A DNA stretch of 13,607 bases from positions 1 through 13,607 of the forward strand of contig CAYRNB010000080.1 in the NCBI GenBank assembly GCA_964425315.1, in the 5' to 3' direction. The position numbers were made by a program, and so were the translations under genes. Numbering within the stretch: position 1 is the stretch's first letter; every line of letters starts with the position of its first letter. Positions 1 through 7,137 of this stretch are shown here, one piece after another. The stretch is from Rhodoblastus sp964425315 (lineage in GTDB: Bacteria; Pseudomonadota; Alphaproteobacteria; Rhizobiales; Beijerinckiaceae). Under the pieces are notes generated by a model. The model was not told where the DNA came from and made no database searches. It saw nothing but the letters and a program-made list of their open reading frames with translations.

Positions 1-62
1 TCCGCCGATAAGAGCCGTCGGCCAATCACGATGAACTTCCGCACAGGGTCGAGATCCGCCAT
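1..62 (-). CDS. possible start of a downstream gene of the efflux operon (partial)
   Basis: Downstream of the tolC-family stop, an open minus-strand frame starts with ATG at 62-60 and stays open to the window edge. It encodes about 20 residues beginning MADLDPVRKF and continuing with a basic-hydrophobic stretch (IVIGRRLL). It lies 50 bases after the tolC-type stop on the same strand, so it could be the fifth gene of the metal-efflux operon. I see no convincing ribosome-binding site, and the fragment is too short to assign a family. It could also be untranslated sequence. Confidence 0.25.
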   Translation of the reverse strand, partial: MADLDPVRKFIVIGRRLLSA

Positions 63-112
63 CGGATTTTGCGCCCACGGGCGCCAGTCGGCGGATTTGA
101 ACCACCAAAATG

Positions 113-1498
113 TCAGCGGCCGTCCGGCGTGCTCACGCCGAAAAAGCGGTTCTTGGTCTGCCGGTAGTGGACGGCCGGATTGTAGCGCGCGACCGCCAGG
201 CCGAGCCGCCGCGCCGTCAACAGCCCCATGGCCGAAAACACCCGGTAGGAAGCGACGACGCGATCATGCTGGTCGGTCACCAATCTGATGCGCGCGTCGA
301 GAAGGTTCTGCTGGGCGTCGAGGATGTCGCGCGTCGTGCGCATGCCGTCCTTGGCTTCTTCACGCACGCCGTTCAGGGCGAATTTCGCCGCCTTGATATT
401 CGCTCTGTCGGCGGGGATGGAAGCGCGCGCCGCCGCCAGACGGCCCCAGGCGGTCGCCAGATTTGAGCGGACGGCGCGCCTTTGCGAATCCACCGCGAGC
501 CGCGCCTGGCCGAGTTGCTCCTTGGCTTGCCTGACGGCGGCGTATTCGGCGCCGCCCTGGTAGATCGGAATATCGATCCGACCGATCACGCTCGTTGTCA
601 TCACATGATAGCCGGGGATTCCGGTGGCGTCGTCTTGCGCCTGCACATTGGCCTGGGCGCTCGCCGTCGGCAGCAATGCGCCCTCCGCGATCTTGACCGC
701 CGCCTCGTCGACATCGACCTGATGCAGCGCGCCGATGATCTCGGGATTCTGCCCGAGGGCGATTGCGATGGCGCGTTCGAGCCGCGCGGGCAGCAGTTTT
801 TCGAGCGGCCGGGCCGGCTGCAGTCGCCGGGGCTCGACTCCGATGATTTGGCGATAGGTGGATTTGCTGGTTTCGAGACGGGATCGCGCCAAAGCCAGAC
901 TCGCATAGCCGCTGGCCAGAGCCGATTTGGCCTGTTCGACGTCGGTGCGCAACACTTCGCCGACCTTGAACCGGTTCCGCGCATCCTGCAGCTGGACCTT
1001 CAAGACCGCGATATTGTGACGCTCCAGGCCGACGACCGCGCTGTCGAGCAAAACGTCCATATAGGCCGTCGCCGCCGCGAGCAGCGTCGCCGATTCCGTT
1101 TGCCGCAGGAATTCGCGCGCCGTCAGCACGCTCGATTCGGCGCTGCTGACCGAATTCGCCGTGCGCAGCCCGTCGAAAATCGTCTGCGTGATCGTGGCGC
1201 TTGCCCCGCGCGGATTCGCCACCAGATTTTGCTTTGCCGGCGAGAGCGGATCGCCGACGGAGACGCCATATTGGCGGCCGGCGCTGGCTTCGGCCGAGAT
1301 GTGCGGCAGCCAGCCCGCCTTGGCTTTGGGAACGTCTTCGTCGGTGGCGCGCACCGAGGCGCGCTCGGCGTTAAGGTCGGGATTGTTGCTATAGGCGCGC
1401 GCCAGGGCGCCCGACATGGTGTCCGCCGCCGCGACGGATGTCCAGAGCGCGAAAAAGGCCGCCAGACCGACGGCGCATGTTCTTATCGGCGCCGTCAC
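113..1498 (-). CDS. TolC-family outer-membrane efflux channel
   Basis: Outer-membrane channel and periplasmic tunnel, the exit duct for the RND pump encoded upstream. I chose the GTG start at 1498: it overlaps the TGA of the preceding gene as GTGA and gives a clean signal peptide (TAPIRTC, hydrophobic core, cleavage after SVAAA, about residue 25), for a 461-aa product. An ATG 60 bases earlier would bury the signal and overlap the upstream gene more. The mature start (ALARAYSNNPDL) and the second half (ALGQNPEI) show the two outer-membrane-factor repeats. Other family marks are the phrases TQTIFDGLRT, VGEVLRTDVEQA and DILDAQQNLLDARI. The flavour is that of type I secretion/TolC proteins rather than CusC/CzcC: there is no lipobox cysteine after the signal. 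The gene is last of four translationally coupled genes. Family is secure; pairing with this pump is inferred from operon structure. Confidence 0.9.
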   Translation of the reverse strand: MTAPIRTCAVGLAAFFALWTSVAAADTMSGALARAYSNNPDLNAERASVRATDEDVPKAKAGWLPHISAEASAGRQYGVSVGDPLSPAKQNLVANPRGASATITQTIFDGLRTANSVSSAESSVLTAREFLRQTESATLLAAATAYMDVLLDSAVVGLERHNIAVLKVQLQDARNRFKVGEVLRTDVEQAKSALASGYASLALARSRLETSKSTYRQIIGVEPRRLQPARPLEKLLPARLERAIAIALGQNPEIIGALHQVDVDEAAVKIAEGALLPTASAQANVQAQDDATGIPGYHVMTTSVIGRIDIPIYQGGAEYAAVRQAKEQLGQARLAVDSQRRAVRSNLATAWGRLAAARASIPADRANIKAAKFALNGVREEAKDGMRTTRDILDAQQNLLDARIRLVTDQHDRVVASYRVFSAMGLLTARRLGLAVARYNPAVHYRQTKNRFFGVSTPDGR

Positions 1499-1806
1499 TT
1501 GAACTGACCGAAACGCTCGACCGATTCCACCCAATAGGCCAGATCCGGAATCGGGCAATGTTCATGCAAATCCGCGAGCAGGCTGTCGATCCGCGCCTGC
1601 GACAGCACCATGACGACCATCCGCCGGTCGACGCGTCCACGAACCATTTCGCGTGTCGAGACGCCCTCGAAGCTTGCCCCGTGACCTTCGGCCCGCAGGC
1701 TGGTGAAGCCTGGCAGCGGCGGTTCCGAATCGAGCAGATGCTCGAGAATTCGATCTTCCGCCGCGACCGGAAAAACGAGCGTCAGCTTGCAGAGGTCGTG
1801 GTGCAT
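1495..1806 (-). CDS. DUF3240 family small protein
   Basis: This 103-aa cytosolic protein has no signal peptide or membrane segment. Its layout fits the DUF3240 family: an N-terminal strand (CKLTLVFP), a helix with acidic residues (EDRILEHLLD), the middle segment PGFTSLRAEGHG, and a C-terminal WVESVERFGQF. DUF3240 proteins are small, PII-like in size and predicted fold, and are commonly found in heavy-metal RND operons; their biochemical role is not established to my knowledge. The ATG at 1806 lies inside the end of the pump gene (25-base overlap), and the stop overlaps the GTG of the outer-membrane channel gene as GTGA. This strongly suggests coupled translation and a role linked to the pump, perhaps sensing or metal binding (inference). 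H41-G-H43 is the only conspicuous histidine pair, with Cys6 and Cys84. Confidence 0.85.
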   Translation of the reverse strand: MHHDLCKLTLVFPVAAEDRILEHLLDSEPPLPGFTSLRAEGHGASFEGVSTREMVRGRVDRRMVVMVLSQARIDSLLADLHEHCPIPDLAYWVESVERFGQFK

Positions 1807-4800
1807 TGACGATTCCGCGGGTTATCTTGCAAGGACCCGGCCGCGGCGCCGAAACGCCGGTAGGAGATGGGCAGCAGCACCAGGGTCAGCAAAGTCGAAG
1901 TGATCAGGCCGCCGATCACCACTATGGCGAGCGGCTTTTGGATCTCCGACCCCGGCCCGGTGGCGAAGAGCAGGGGAACGAGGCCGAATGCGGCGATGGT
2001 CGCGGTCATCATCACCGGACGCAACCGGCGCAGGGCGCCGTCGCGCACGGCGACGTCTATCGGGGCGCCGCCCGCCAGAAGCTGATTGAAATAGCTCACC
2101 AAAACGAGTCCATTGAGCACGGCGATGCCTAAAAGCGCGATGAAGCCGACCGAGGCCGGAACCGACAGATATTGACCCGAAATCCATAGAGCGATGAGCC
2201 CGCCGACCAGTGCGAAAGGCACATTGGCGAGGATCAGCAGCGCCTGTTTGACCGATCCGAGGGTGGCGAAAAGGACGACGAAAATCAAGCCGAGCGCGAT
2301 CGGCACGACAATGGCCAGGCGCGCGGCGGCGCGCTGCTGGTTCTCGAACTCGCCGCCCCAGACGAGCCGATAGCCGCGCGGCAGCTTGACGTCCCGGGCC
2401 ACGGCCTTCTGGGCGTCCTCCACGAATCCCACAAGGTCGCGGCCGCTGACATAGACCTGAACGATGGAAAAGCGCGAACCGTCCTCGCGGTCGATCTTCA
2501 CCGCGCCCGACTGGCGCGCCAGCTTCGCCACGTCGCCGACGCGGATCATGCCGCCGTCGCCCGCAGCAAGCTGCATGTCGGCGAAGGCGTCCGGCGATTC
2601 GCGCATTTGCTGCGGGCCGCGGACAAGGATGGTCGTGCGGCGGCCCGGCTCGATCACTATTCCCGCCGGCGCGCCTTCGAGCAGCGCGCGCAATTCGTCC
2701 TGGATGCGATTGACCGACAGATTGGCGCGGCCGAGCGCCATCCGGTCGAGCTTGATCTGGAGATAATCGACCGCGCCGGCGGAAGGAGTCATCACCTCGG
2801 CGGCGCCACGGACCTTGGCGATCGTCGCCTTGATGCGGCCGGCGAGCTCGGTGAGCGTTTTCAGATCGGGGCCGAAAATCTTCACCGCCAGATTGCCGCG
2901 CGAGCCGGTCAGCATTTCCGAAGTGCGCATCTCGATCGGCTGGGTGAAGGCGAATTCGACGCCGGGGATTTGCGCCATGGTCTGACGCAATTGCGCCAGC
3001 AGCCAATCCTTGTCCGGAACCCGCCACTGGTCCTTCGGCTTCAGCACCAGGAAATTATCAGCCTCGTTGAGGCCCATCGGGTCGAGGCCCAATTCATCGG
3101 CGCCGACGCGCGTCACGATGTGCTCGATCTCCGGAATATTTTCGCGCAATTTTTTCTGGATCAGCAGGTCGAGCGCAACGCTGTGGGCGAGATTGATCGA
3201 CGGCAGCTTTGTCGTCTGCATGATGATCGCGCCCTCGTCCAGGGTCGGCATAAAAGCCTTGCCGACCGCGCCATAAGCGACGACGGCGGCGACAAGCCCG
3301 CCCGCCGCGACGAGGACGATGGGAAGCGGCCGGCGCAGCGCGAAGTCGAGGACGTTTCGATAGGCGGGCGTCAGAACGCGCATGAGCCAGGGCTCGCCGT
3401 GGCCTGAGACTTTCAGGAACATCGACGACAGGACGGGAATGAGCGTGAGCGACAGCAACAGCGATCCGCCCAGGGCGAAGACGATGGTAAGCGCCACCGG
3501 CGCGAACATCTTGCCTTCGAGTCCCTGGAGCGACAAGAGCGGCAGGAAGACGAGGATGATGATGAAAATGCCCGAGGCGACCGGCGCCGCGACCTCCGCC
3601 GTCGATTGATAGATATGGTGCAGGCGCGGCGTCTGGCTGCGTTTGGCGTGCGCCAGCCGTTCGACATTGTTTTCGACGACAACCACGGCGGCGTCGACGA
3701 TCAGGCCGATGGCGATGGCGAGGCCGCCGAGGCTCATGAGATTGGCCGACATGCCGACCAGCGACATGATGAGAAAAGTCACAAGAGCCGACATGGGCAA
3801 AGTGATGGCGACGACGAGGGCGGCGCGGAGATTGCCGAGAAACAGCAGAAGCAGCAGCACCACTAGAACGGTGGCTTCGATGAGGGCCTTTCTGACCGTG
3901 CCCACCGCCTTGTGGATGAGGTCGGAGCGGTCGTAGAAGACCTTCAGCTTCACGCCCGGCGGAAAACTCGGTTGCAATTCCGCCAACCGTTGGCGCACGG
4001 CCTTGACGACGGCGCTGGCGTCGGCGCCGCGCAAGGCGAGAACCAGTCCTTCGACTGCTTCGCCGGCGCCGTCTTCGGTGACGGCGCCATAGCGCGTGAG
4101 TTCGCCGATGCGGACTTTCGCCACGTCGCCCACCCGCAAGATGCGGCCTTTCATGTTTTTCAGGACGATCTGCTCGAGATCGCGCGGCGCCTTGATCGCG
4201 CCTTCCGAACGCACGACCAGAGCCTTTTCGCCGTCGCTGAGCCGGCCTGCGCCGTCGTTGCGGTTGTTGGCGGAAATCGCCTCGATCAGGTCGGAGACGC
4301 TGAGCCCGGCCGCGGCGAGAAGCCGCGCGTCGGGCGAGACCTGGAAGGTGCGGACATAGCCGCCAAGCGCATTGACGTCGGCGACGCCCGGAATGGTGCG
4401 GAGCGCCGGGCGGATTGTCCAGTCGAGCAGGGTGCGGCGCTGTTCCAGCGAAAGGCCGCCGCCTTCGACCGTGAACATGAAGACATCGGAGAGCGGCGTC
4501 GAAATCGGCGCAAGCCCGCCCGTGACATTGGCGGGGAGGTCGGGGCGGACCGCGGCGAGGCGTTCGGCCACCTGTTGGCGCGCCCAATAGATGTCGGTGC
4601 CGTCGACGAAATCCAGCGTGAGGTCGGCGATGGCGTATTTGGCCGAAGACCGCAGAATGGTTTTGCCGGGAATTCCGAGCAGCTCCAATTCCAGCGGCGT
4701 GACCACGCGGGTTTCGACTTCTTCCGGCGTCATGCCCGGCGCCTTGAGAATGATCTTGACCTGCGTCTGGGCGATATTGGGAAAGGCGTCGATCGGCAGC

Positions 4801-4904
4801 CGCCAAAAGGCGTAGCCGCCCCCCGCCGCCAGAAGGACGGCGACCAGGAGAGCGAACAGCCGCTGCGTCAGCGAGAATTCGACCAGCCTGCGCAGCATGT
4901 TCAT
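1782..4904 (-). CDS. czcA: heavy-metal efflux RND pump, CzcA/CusA type
   Basis: Inner-membrane proton-driven pump of the HME-RND family, exporting metal ions through the adaptor and outer-membrane channel. ATG 4904-4902 overlaps the adaptor's TGA as ATGA, giving 1040 aa, the normal family length; the frame is open further upstream, but that part is antisense-like read-through of the adaptor gene. TM1 is near residues 16-34, followed by the signature RLPIDAFPNIAQTQV. TM4 carries AIG-LIV-D404-AA-VVVV-E411-N, the proton-relay region. The large second periplasmic loop starts FMPTLDEGAI near 551. The C-terminal TM8-12 block contains PFALVGGLIALW and GFIALLGIAVLNG. TM4 lacks the first Asp of the CzcA DFG motif and reads like CusA, yet positions aligned by eye with the CusA metal-relay methionines are Gln563, Glu663 and about Leu729. 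Substrate (Cu/Ag versus Zn/Co/Cd/Ni) is therefore uncertain. The 3' end overlaps the DUF3240 gene by 25 bases. Confidence 0.93.
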   Translation of the reverse strand: MNMLRRLVEFSLTQRLFALLVAVLLAAGGGYAFWRLPIDAFPNIAQTQVKIILKAPGMTPEEVETRVVTPLELELLGIPGKTILRSSAKYAIADLTLDFVDGTDIYWARQQVAERLAAVRPDLPANVTGGLAPISTPLSDVFMFTVEGGGLSLEQRRTLLDWTIRPALRTIPGVADVNALGGYVRTFQVSPDARLLAAAGLSVSDLIEAISANNRNDGAGRLSDGEKALVVRSEGAIKAPRDLEQIVLKNMKGRILRVGDVAKVRIGELTRYGAVTEDGAGEAVEGLVLALRGADASAVVKAVRQRLAELQPSFPPGVKLKVFYDRSDLIHKAVGTVRKALIEATVLVVLLLLLFLGNLRAALVVAITLPMSALVTFLIMSLVGMSANLMSLGGLAIAIGLIVDAAVVVVENNVERLAHAKRSQTPRLHHIYQSTAEVAAPVASGIFIIILVFLPLLSLQGLEGKMFAPVALTIVFALGGSLLLSLTLIPVLSSMFLKVSGHGEPWLMRVLTPAYRNVLDFALRRPLPIVLVAAGGLVAAVVAYGAVGKAFMPTLDEGAIIMQTTKLPSINLAHSVALDLLIQKKLRENIPEIEHIVTRVGADELGLDPMGLNEADNFLVLKPKDQWRVPDKDWLLAQLRQTMAQIPGVEFAFTQPIEMRTSEMLTGSRGNLAVKIFGPDLKTLTELAGRIKATIAKVRGAAEVMTPSAGAVDYLQIKLDRMALGRANLSVNRIQDELRALLEGAPAGIVIEPGRRTTILVRGPQQMRESPDAFADMQLAAGDGGMIRVGDVAKLARQSGAVKIDREDGSRFSIVQVYVSGRDLVGFVEDAQKAVARDVKLPRGYRLVWGGEFENQQRAAARLAIVVPIALGLIFVVLFATLGSVKQALLILANVPFALVGGLIALWISGQYLSVPASVGFIALLGIAVLNGLVLVSYFNQLLAGGAPIDVAVRDGALRRLRPVMMTATIAAFGLVPLLFATGPGSEIQKPLAIVVIGGLITSTLLTLVLLPISYRRFGAAAGSLQDNPRNRQCTTTSAS

Positions 4905-5980
4905 TCCCCGGACATCATTTTTTCGAGCTGCGCAAGGCCGTTGACGGCGACCTGCTGGCCCGGCTTTAGGTCGGCCTCGATGGTCGCGACATCGGCCGTG
5001 CGGCCCTTGATCGATATGCGCAATGGCAGGAAGCCGGTCTTGGTTCGGGCGAATACGTAAGGCGCGCCGCTGATCCAGGTGATGGCTTCGGCGGAAATTT
5101 CCAACTCCTTGTCGGTCGCGGGCTTGACGACGGTGATCGTCGTCGTCTGGCCAGCGATGTGTTTGGCGCTCAAGGGAATTTCGGCGAGCAAAGTGGTCGA
5201 GCGCGTCACGGGATCGAGGGTGATGCCGACGGATATGACCTTGCCGGCTTCGCCATCGGGCAGATCGATCTGGTCGCCGACCAGGACCTTCCCCACCATA
5301 TGGGCGGGGAGCTGCGCCTGCAGCCAAAGCTCGCGACTCGTGTCGATGACGACCGCCGCGTCCATCGCCTGCAAAGCCGCGCCGGGGGTCGCGCGCATTT
5401 CGACGATGCGGCCGTCCTTGGGCGCGGTCAGCGCGTAGCTTCCGTTCGGGTTGATCTTGATGTCGCCGATTTTGAGCAGGCGCTGGCTCTCGTCCACCAG
5501 AGCGCGGACCTTGTTGACCTGCGCCTCGGCCGCGCCGAGTTTTCCCGACGACACGAGATTTTTCTTGAACAATTGGCGCTGGCGCTGCGCGATCGCCTCC
5601 GCCGCCTGCAATTCGGCCTCGGCCTGCTTGAGGCGGACGATGGCTTCCGAAAGGTCGCGGCTCGCCAGCACCACCAGCGGCTCGCCCTTATGGACCTCCT
5701 GGCCCGGCAGGCCATGGAGCTGGAGCACGGTTCCGGCGAAAGGGGCCGTCACCGCGATGCGCGAATTGGCAGGAGGCACGATCGTCGCGGGAAGGGTCGC
5801 GACGATGCTTTGAGTCGCTTGGCGCGCCTCGGTTAAGCGGATGTCGAGCTGCTTGATCTGTTCCGGCGTGACCTGAAGCTCCTTCGCCGCGAGGGGGACG
5901 CAAGCCAACGCCATGCCGGCCAAAATCCCAACAAGCAGACAGCGGGGCGCGCGCGAAAACCTTGCGACAATCCGATTCAT
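4901..5980 (-). CDS. czcB: RND efflux periplasmic adaptor, CzcB/CusB (HlyD) type
   Basis: Membrane-fusion protein linking the pump to the outer-membrane channel. I start at ATG 5980 (359 aa) because GGAAAGAG lies just upstream at good spacing; a GTG one codon earlier is possible. Residues 1-32 form a signal peptide (MNRIVARFSR, hydrophobic core, cleavage near PLAA-K). Cys27 lies inside the core, but the context ALAC is a poor lipobox. The two half-lipoyl motifs are APFAGTV...GLPGQEVHKGE (79-100) and TAPKDGRIVEMRATPG (185-200), flanking an alpha-helical hairpin (about 110-170, rich in Ala/Glu/Gln). A beta-barrel follows with LDPVTRSTTLLAEIP. There is no methionine-rich N-terminus like that of E. 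coli CusB and no histidine-rich CzcB N-terminus. It is the first gene of the operon and overlaps the pump start by 4 bases. Confidence 0.92.
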   Translation of the reverse strand: MNRIVARFSRAPRCLLVGILAGMALACVPLAAKELQVTPEQIKQLDIRLTEARQATQSIVATLPATIVPPANSRIAVTAPFAGTVLQLHGLPGQEVHKGEPLVVLASRDLSEAIVRLKQAEAELQAAEAIAQRQRQLFKKNLVSSGKLGAAEAQVNKVRALVDESQRLLKIGDIKINPNGSYALTAPKDGRIVEMRATPGAALQAMDAAVVIDTSRELWLQAQLPAHMVGKVLVGDQIDLPDGEAGKVISVGITLDPVTRSTTLLAEIPLSAKHIAGQTTTITVVKPATDKELEISAEAITWISGAPYVFARTKTGFLPLRISIKGRTADVATIEADLKPGQQVAVNGLAQLEKMMSGE

Positions 5981-6336
5981 CACTCTTTCCGGTCTTCCTC
6001 TTGGCTGGTTCCTGCGTTATCCATCCTGCGCCGGCGTGGAGTTGGCGTCGCCGTCGTTTCCGGCCTCGAAGGCCGCCCAGACGCGATGCGGGCAAGCAAG
6101 AACGCCGGCCCCGGCGACAAAACCGCCGCGCCGATTTGCGATGGCCGCATTATCGCGCGATCAAGCTGACATGTCGCTGACATGGATCATCGGCGCGCCT
6201 CCGTCGTCGGAGCAGAATAGGACGATGTCCGCGCCGGGACTGTTTTATGCGCGACTCGGGCGAAACCGGGGGTTTTTGCCTAATTGCGGCTCGAAACCCA
6301 CGGCTTAGGATGACGCGGCGAAGGGAAAGAAGGACG
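5981..6336. promoter_or_regulatory. divergent intergenic region between efflux operon and usp operon
   Basis: These 356 bases separate two divergent operons and should hold both promoters. On the minus strand a GATAAT -10-like hexamer (complement of 6149-6154) has a weak -35-like GCGACA 17 bases upstream, which would give an adaptor-gene leader of about 160 bases. Direct repeats overlap that -35 (listed separately). A small hairpin CGGCC-TCGAA-GGCCG lies at 6061-6075 in the would-be leader, and a 10-bp palindrome ATCGCGCGAT at 6152-6161. No clear promoter is visible for the plus-strand operon. Short open frames here show no family resemblance. Promoter calls are by eye and weak. Confidence 0.4.
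6165..6184. repeat. 9-bp direct repeat with 11-bp period, putative operator
   Basis: GCTGACATG occurs at 6165-6173 and again exactly at 6176-6184, so the copies start 11 bases apart, one helical turn. The pair overlaps the -35-like element proposed for the minus-strand efflux operon. OmpR/PhoB-family response regulators, the class that includes CusR, CzcR and CopR, usually bind tandem direct repeats with this phasing. That makes it a candidate operator for a metal-responsive regulator encoded elsewhere; the assignment is inference. Confidence 0.4.
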
Positions 6337-6762
6337 ATGTACAAAAAGATTCTGGTCGCGACCGATGGGTCCGAAATGTCGCGCAAGGCGGCGGAACATG
6401 CCGTCAGCCTCGCCAAGGAAACCGGCGCGGCCCTTTTCGTCCTGACGGCCCAAGCCCAATATCCGACTTTTCTGTATCTTCCGGAGGTCGCCGCGCATCT
6501 CGAGCAGGCCATGGCGGATCATTGCCGCGAGATTCTGGCGGGCGTCGAGGCCATGGCTTCGGCCGCAGGCGTCCCCTGCGAGGCCAGGCTCGTTCTCAAT
6601 CAGGCGCCTTTTCAGGCGATTCTCGACCTGGCCGCGGAGGAAGCTTGCGACCTGATCGTCCTGGGTTCGCATGGCCACTCGGGCGTGGACGCGCTGATCT
6701 TGGGCAGCGTCACGCAAAAGGTGCTCGCCCGCGCCACGGTCCCCGTGCTGGTTGTCCGTTGA
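6337..6762 (+). CDS. universal stress protein, UspA family
   Basis: A 141-aa single-domain Usp. The start ATG 6337 is preceded by AAGGGAAAGAAGGA, a strong ribosome-binding region; the frame is open further upstream, but no family sequence lies there. It begins with the typical strand YKKILVATDGSEMSRKAAEHA. It ends with the ATP-binding signature G110-SH-G113-(9 residues)-G123-S124, followed by VLARATVPVLVV. It is therefore predicted to be the ATP-binding subtype and to fold as a cytosolic alpha/beta dimer. Usp proteins support survival under starvation, oxidative or respiratory stress; the ligand role here is unknown. It is the first gene of a four-gene plus-strand run (18 bases to the next gene), so it may be co-induced with the electron-transfer proteins downstream. 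Confidence 0.93.
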   Translation: MYKKILVATDGSEMSRKAAEHAVSLAKETGAALFVLTAQAQYPTFLYLPEVAAHLEQAMADHCREILAGVEAMASAAGVPCEARLVLNQAPFQAILDLAAEEACDLIVLGSHGHSGVDALILGSVTQKVLARATVPVLVVR

Positions 6763-6780
6763 AGCAAAAGGAAACCGAAT

Positions 6781-7125
6781 TTGCGGCGGCGTAGGACGAC
6801 ATATCCGGCGATGATCTGGAGCGCGCCAGGACTGGCCGGAATCCTCTTTCTTTTCGGCGCAATTGGCGTCGCGCAGGCCGCCGGGCCCTGGCGCGCCAAC
6901 CAGGGAAATACGCGCGGCTGGCAATTGATGTCGCCGGAGGAACGGATCGAGCACCAGGCCCGGGTCAGGAGCTTCACAAATTATGAGGATTGCCACGCCT
7001 ACCAGGTCGCCCATCATCGGCTGATGCAGGAGCGAGCCGCGCGCCTCGGCCTGACGCTGCCCCGCGTCGGGCGCGACATTTGCGCGCATCTGCGGCCATC
7101 TTCCGAATCTGATGAAGAATTTTGA
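6781..7125 (+). CDS. small secreted protein of unknown function
   Basis: A 114-aa product from a TTG start at 6781, chosen because AAGGAAA lies 8 bases upstream and the product then has a basic N-terminus (MRRRRTTYP) before the hydrophobic core. An ATG at 6811 (104 aa) is the alternative. Signal-peptidase cleavage is predicted after GVAQA (about residue 33). The mature part is hydrophilic and helical, with the phrase LMSPEERIEHQARVRSF, then YEDCHAYQVAHHRLMQERA and a final ICAHL. Its two cysteines (71 and 101) could form a periplasmic disulfide. I recognise the MSPEER...HQ / YEDC-AY pattern from small uncharacterised proteobacterial exported proteins but know no function. Position between usp and the flavocytochrome suggests a periplasmic accessory role (inference). 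Confidence 0.75.
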   Translation: MRRRRTTYPAMIWSAPGLAGILFLFGAIGVAQAAGPWRANQGNTRGWQLMSPEERIEHQARVRSFTNYEDCHAYQVAHHRLMQERAARLGLTLPRVGRDICAHLRPSSESDEEF

Positions 7126-7137
7126 CGGCGTGCGCCC

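Noticed and set aside
482..1507. 341-codon plus-strand open frame opposite the TolC-type gene
   Set aside because: It is the antisense shadow of a clearly recognised gene; the product is Arg/Gly/Asp-rich without family features, as expected in GC-rich DNA.
3912..5060. 382-codon plus-strand open frame opposite the RND pump and adaptor
   Set aside because: It lies antisense to well-supported pump and adaptor sequence and shows no recognisable domain.
4905..5327. N-terminal extension of the pump frame
   Set aside because: The extra 141 codons are an out-of-frame read of the adaptor gene, rich in Arg/His; ATG 4904 overlapping the adaptor stop gives a normal-length pump.
5980..6183. 67-codon minus-strand frame ending with a TGATG overlap at the adaptor start
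   Set aside because: The overlap is suggestive, but codon third positions look less GC-rich than in real genes here, the product has no family resemblance, and the frame would cover the likely promoter.
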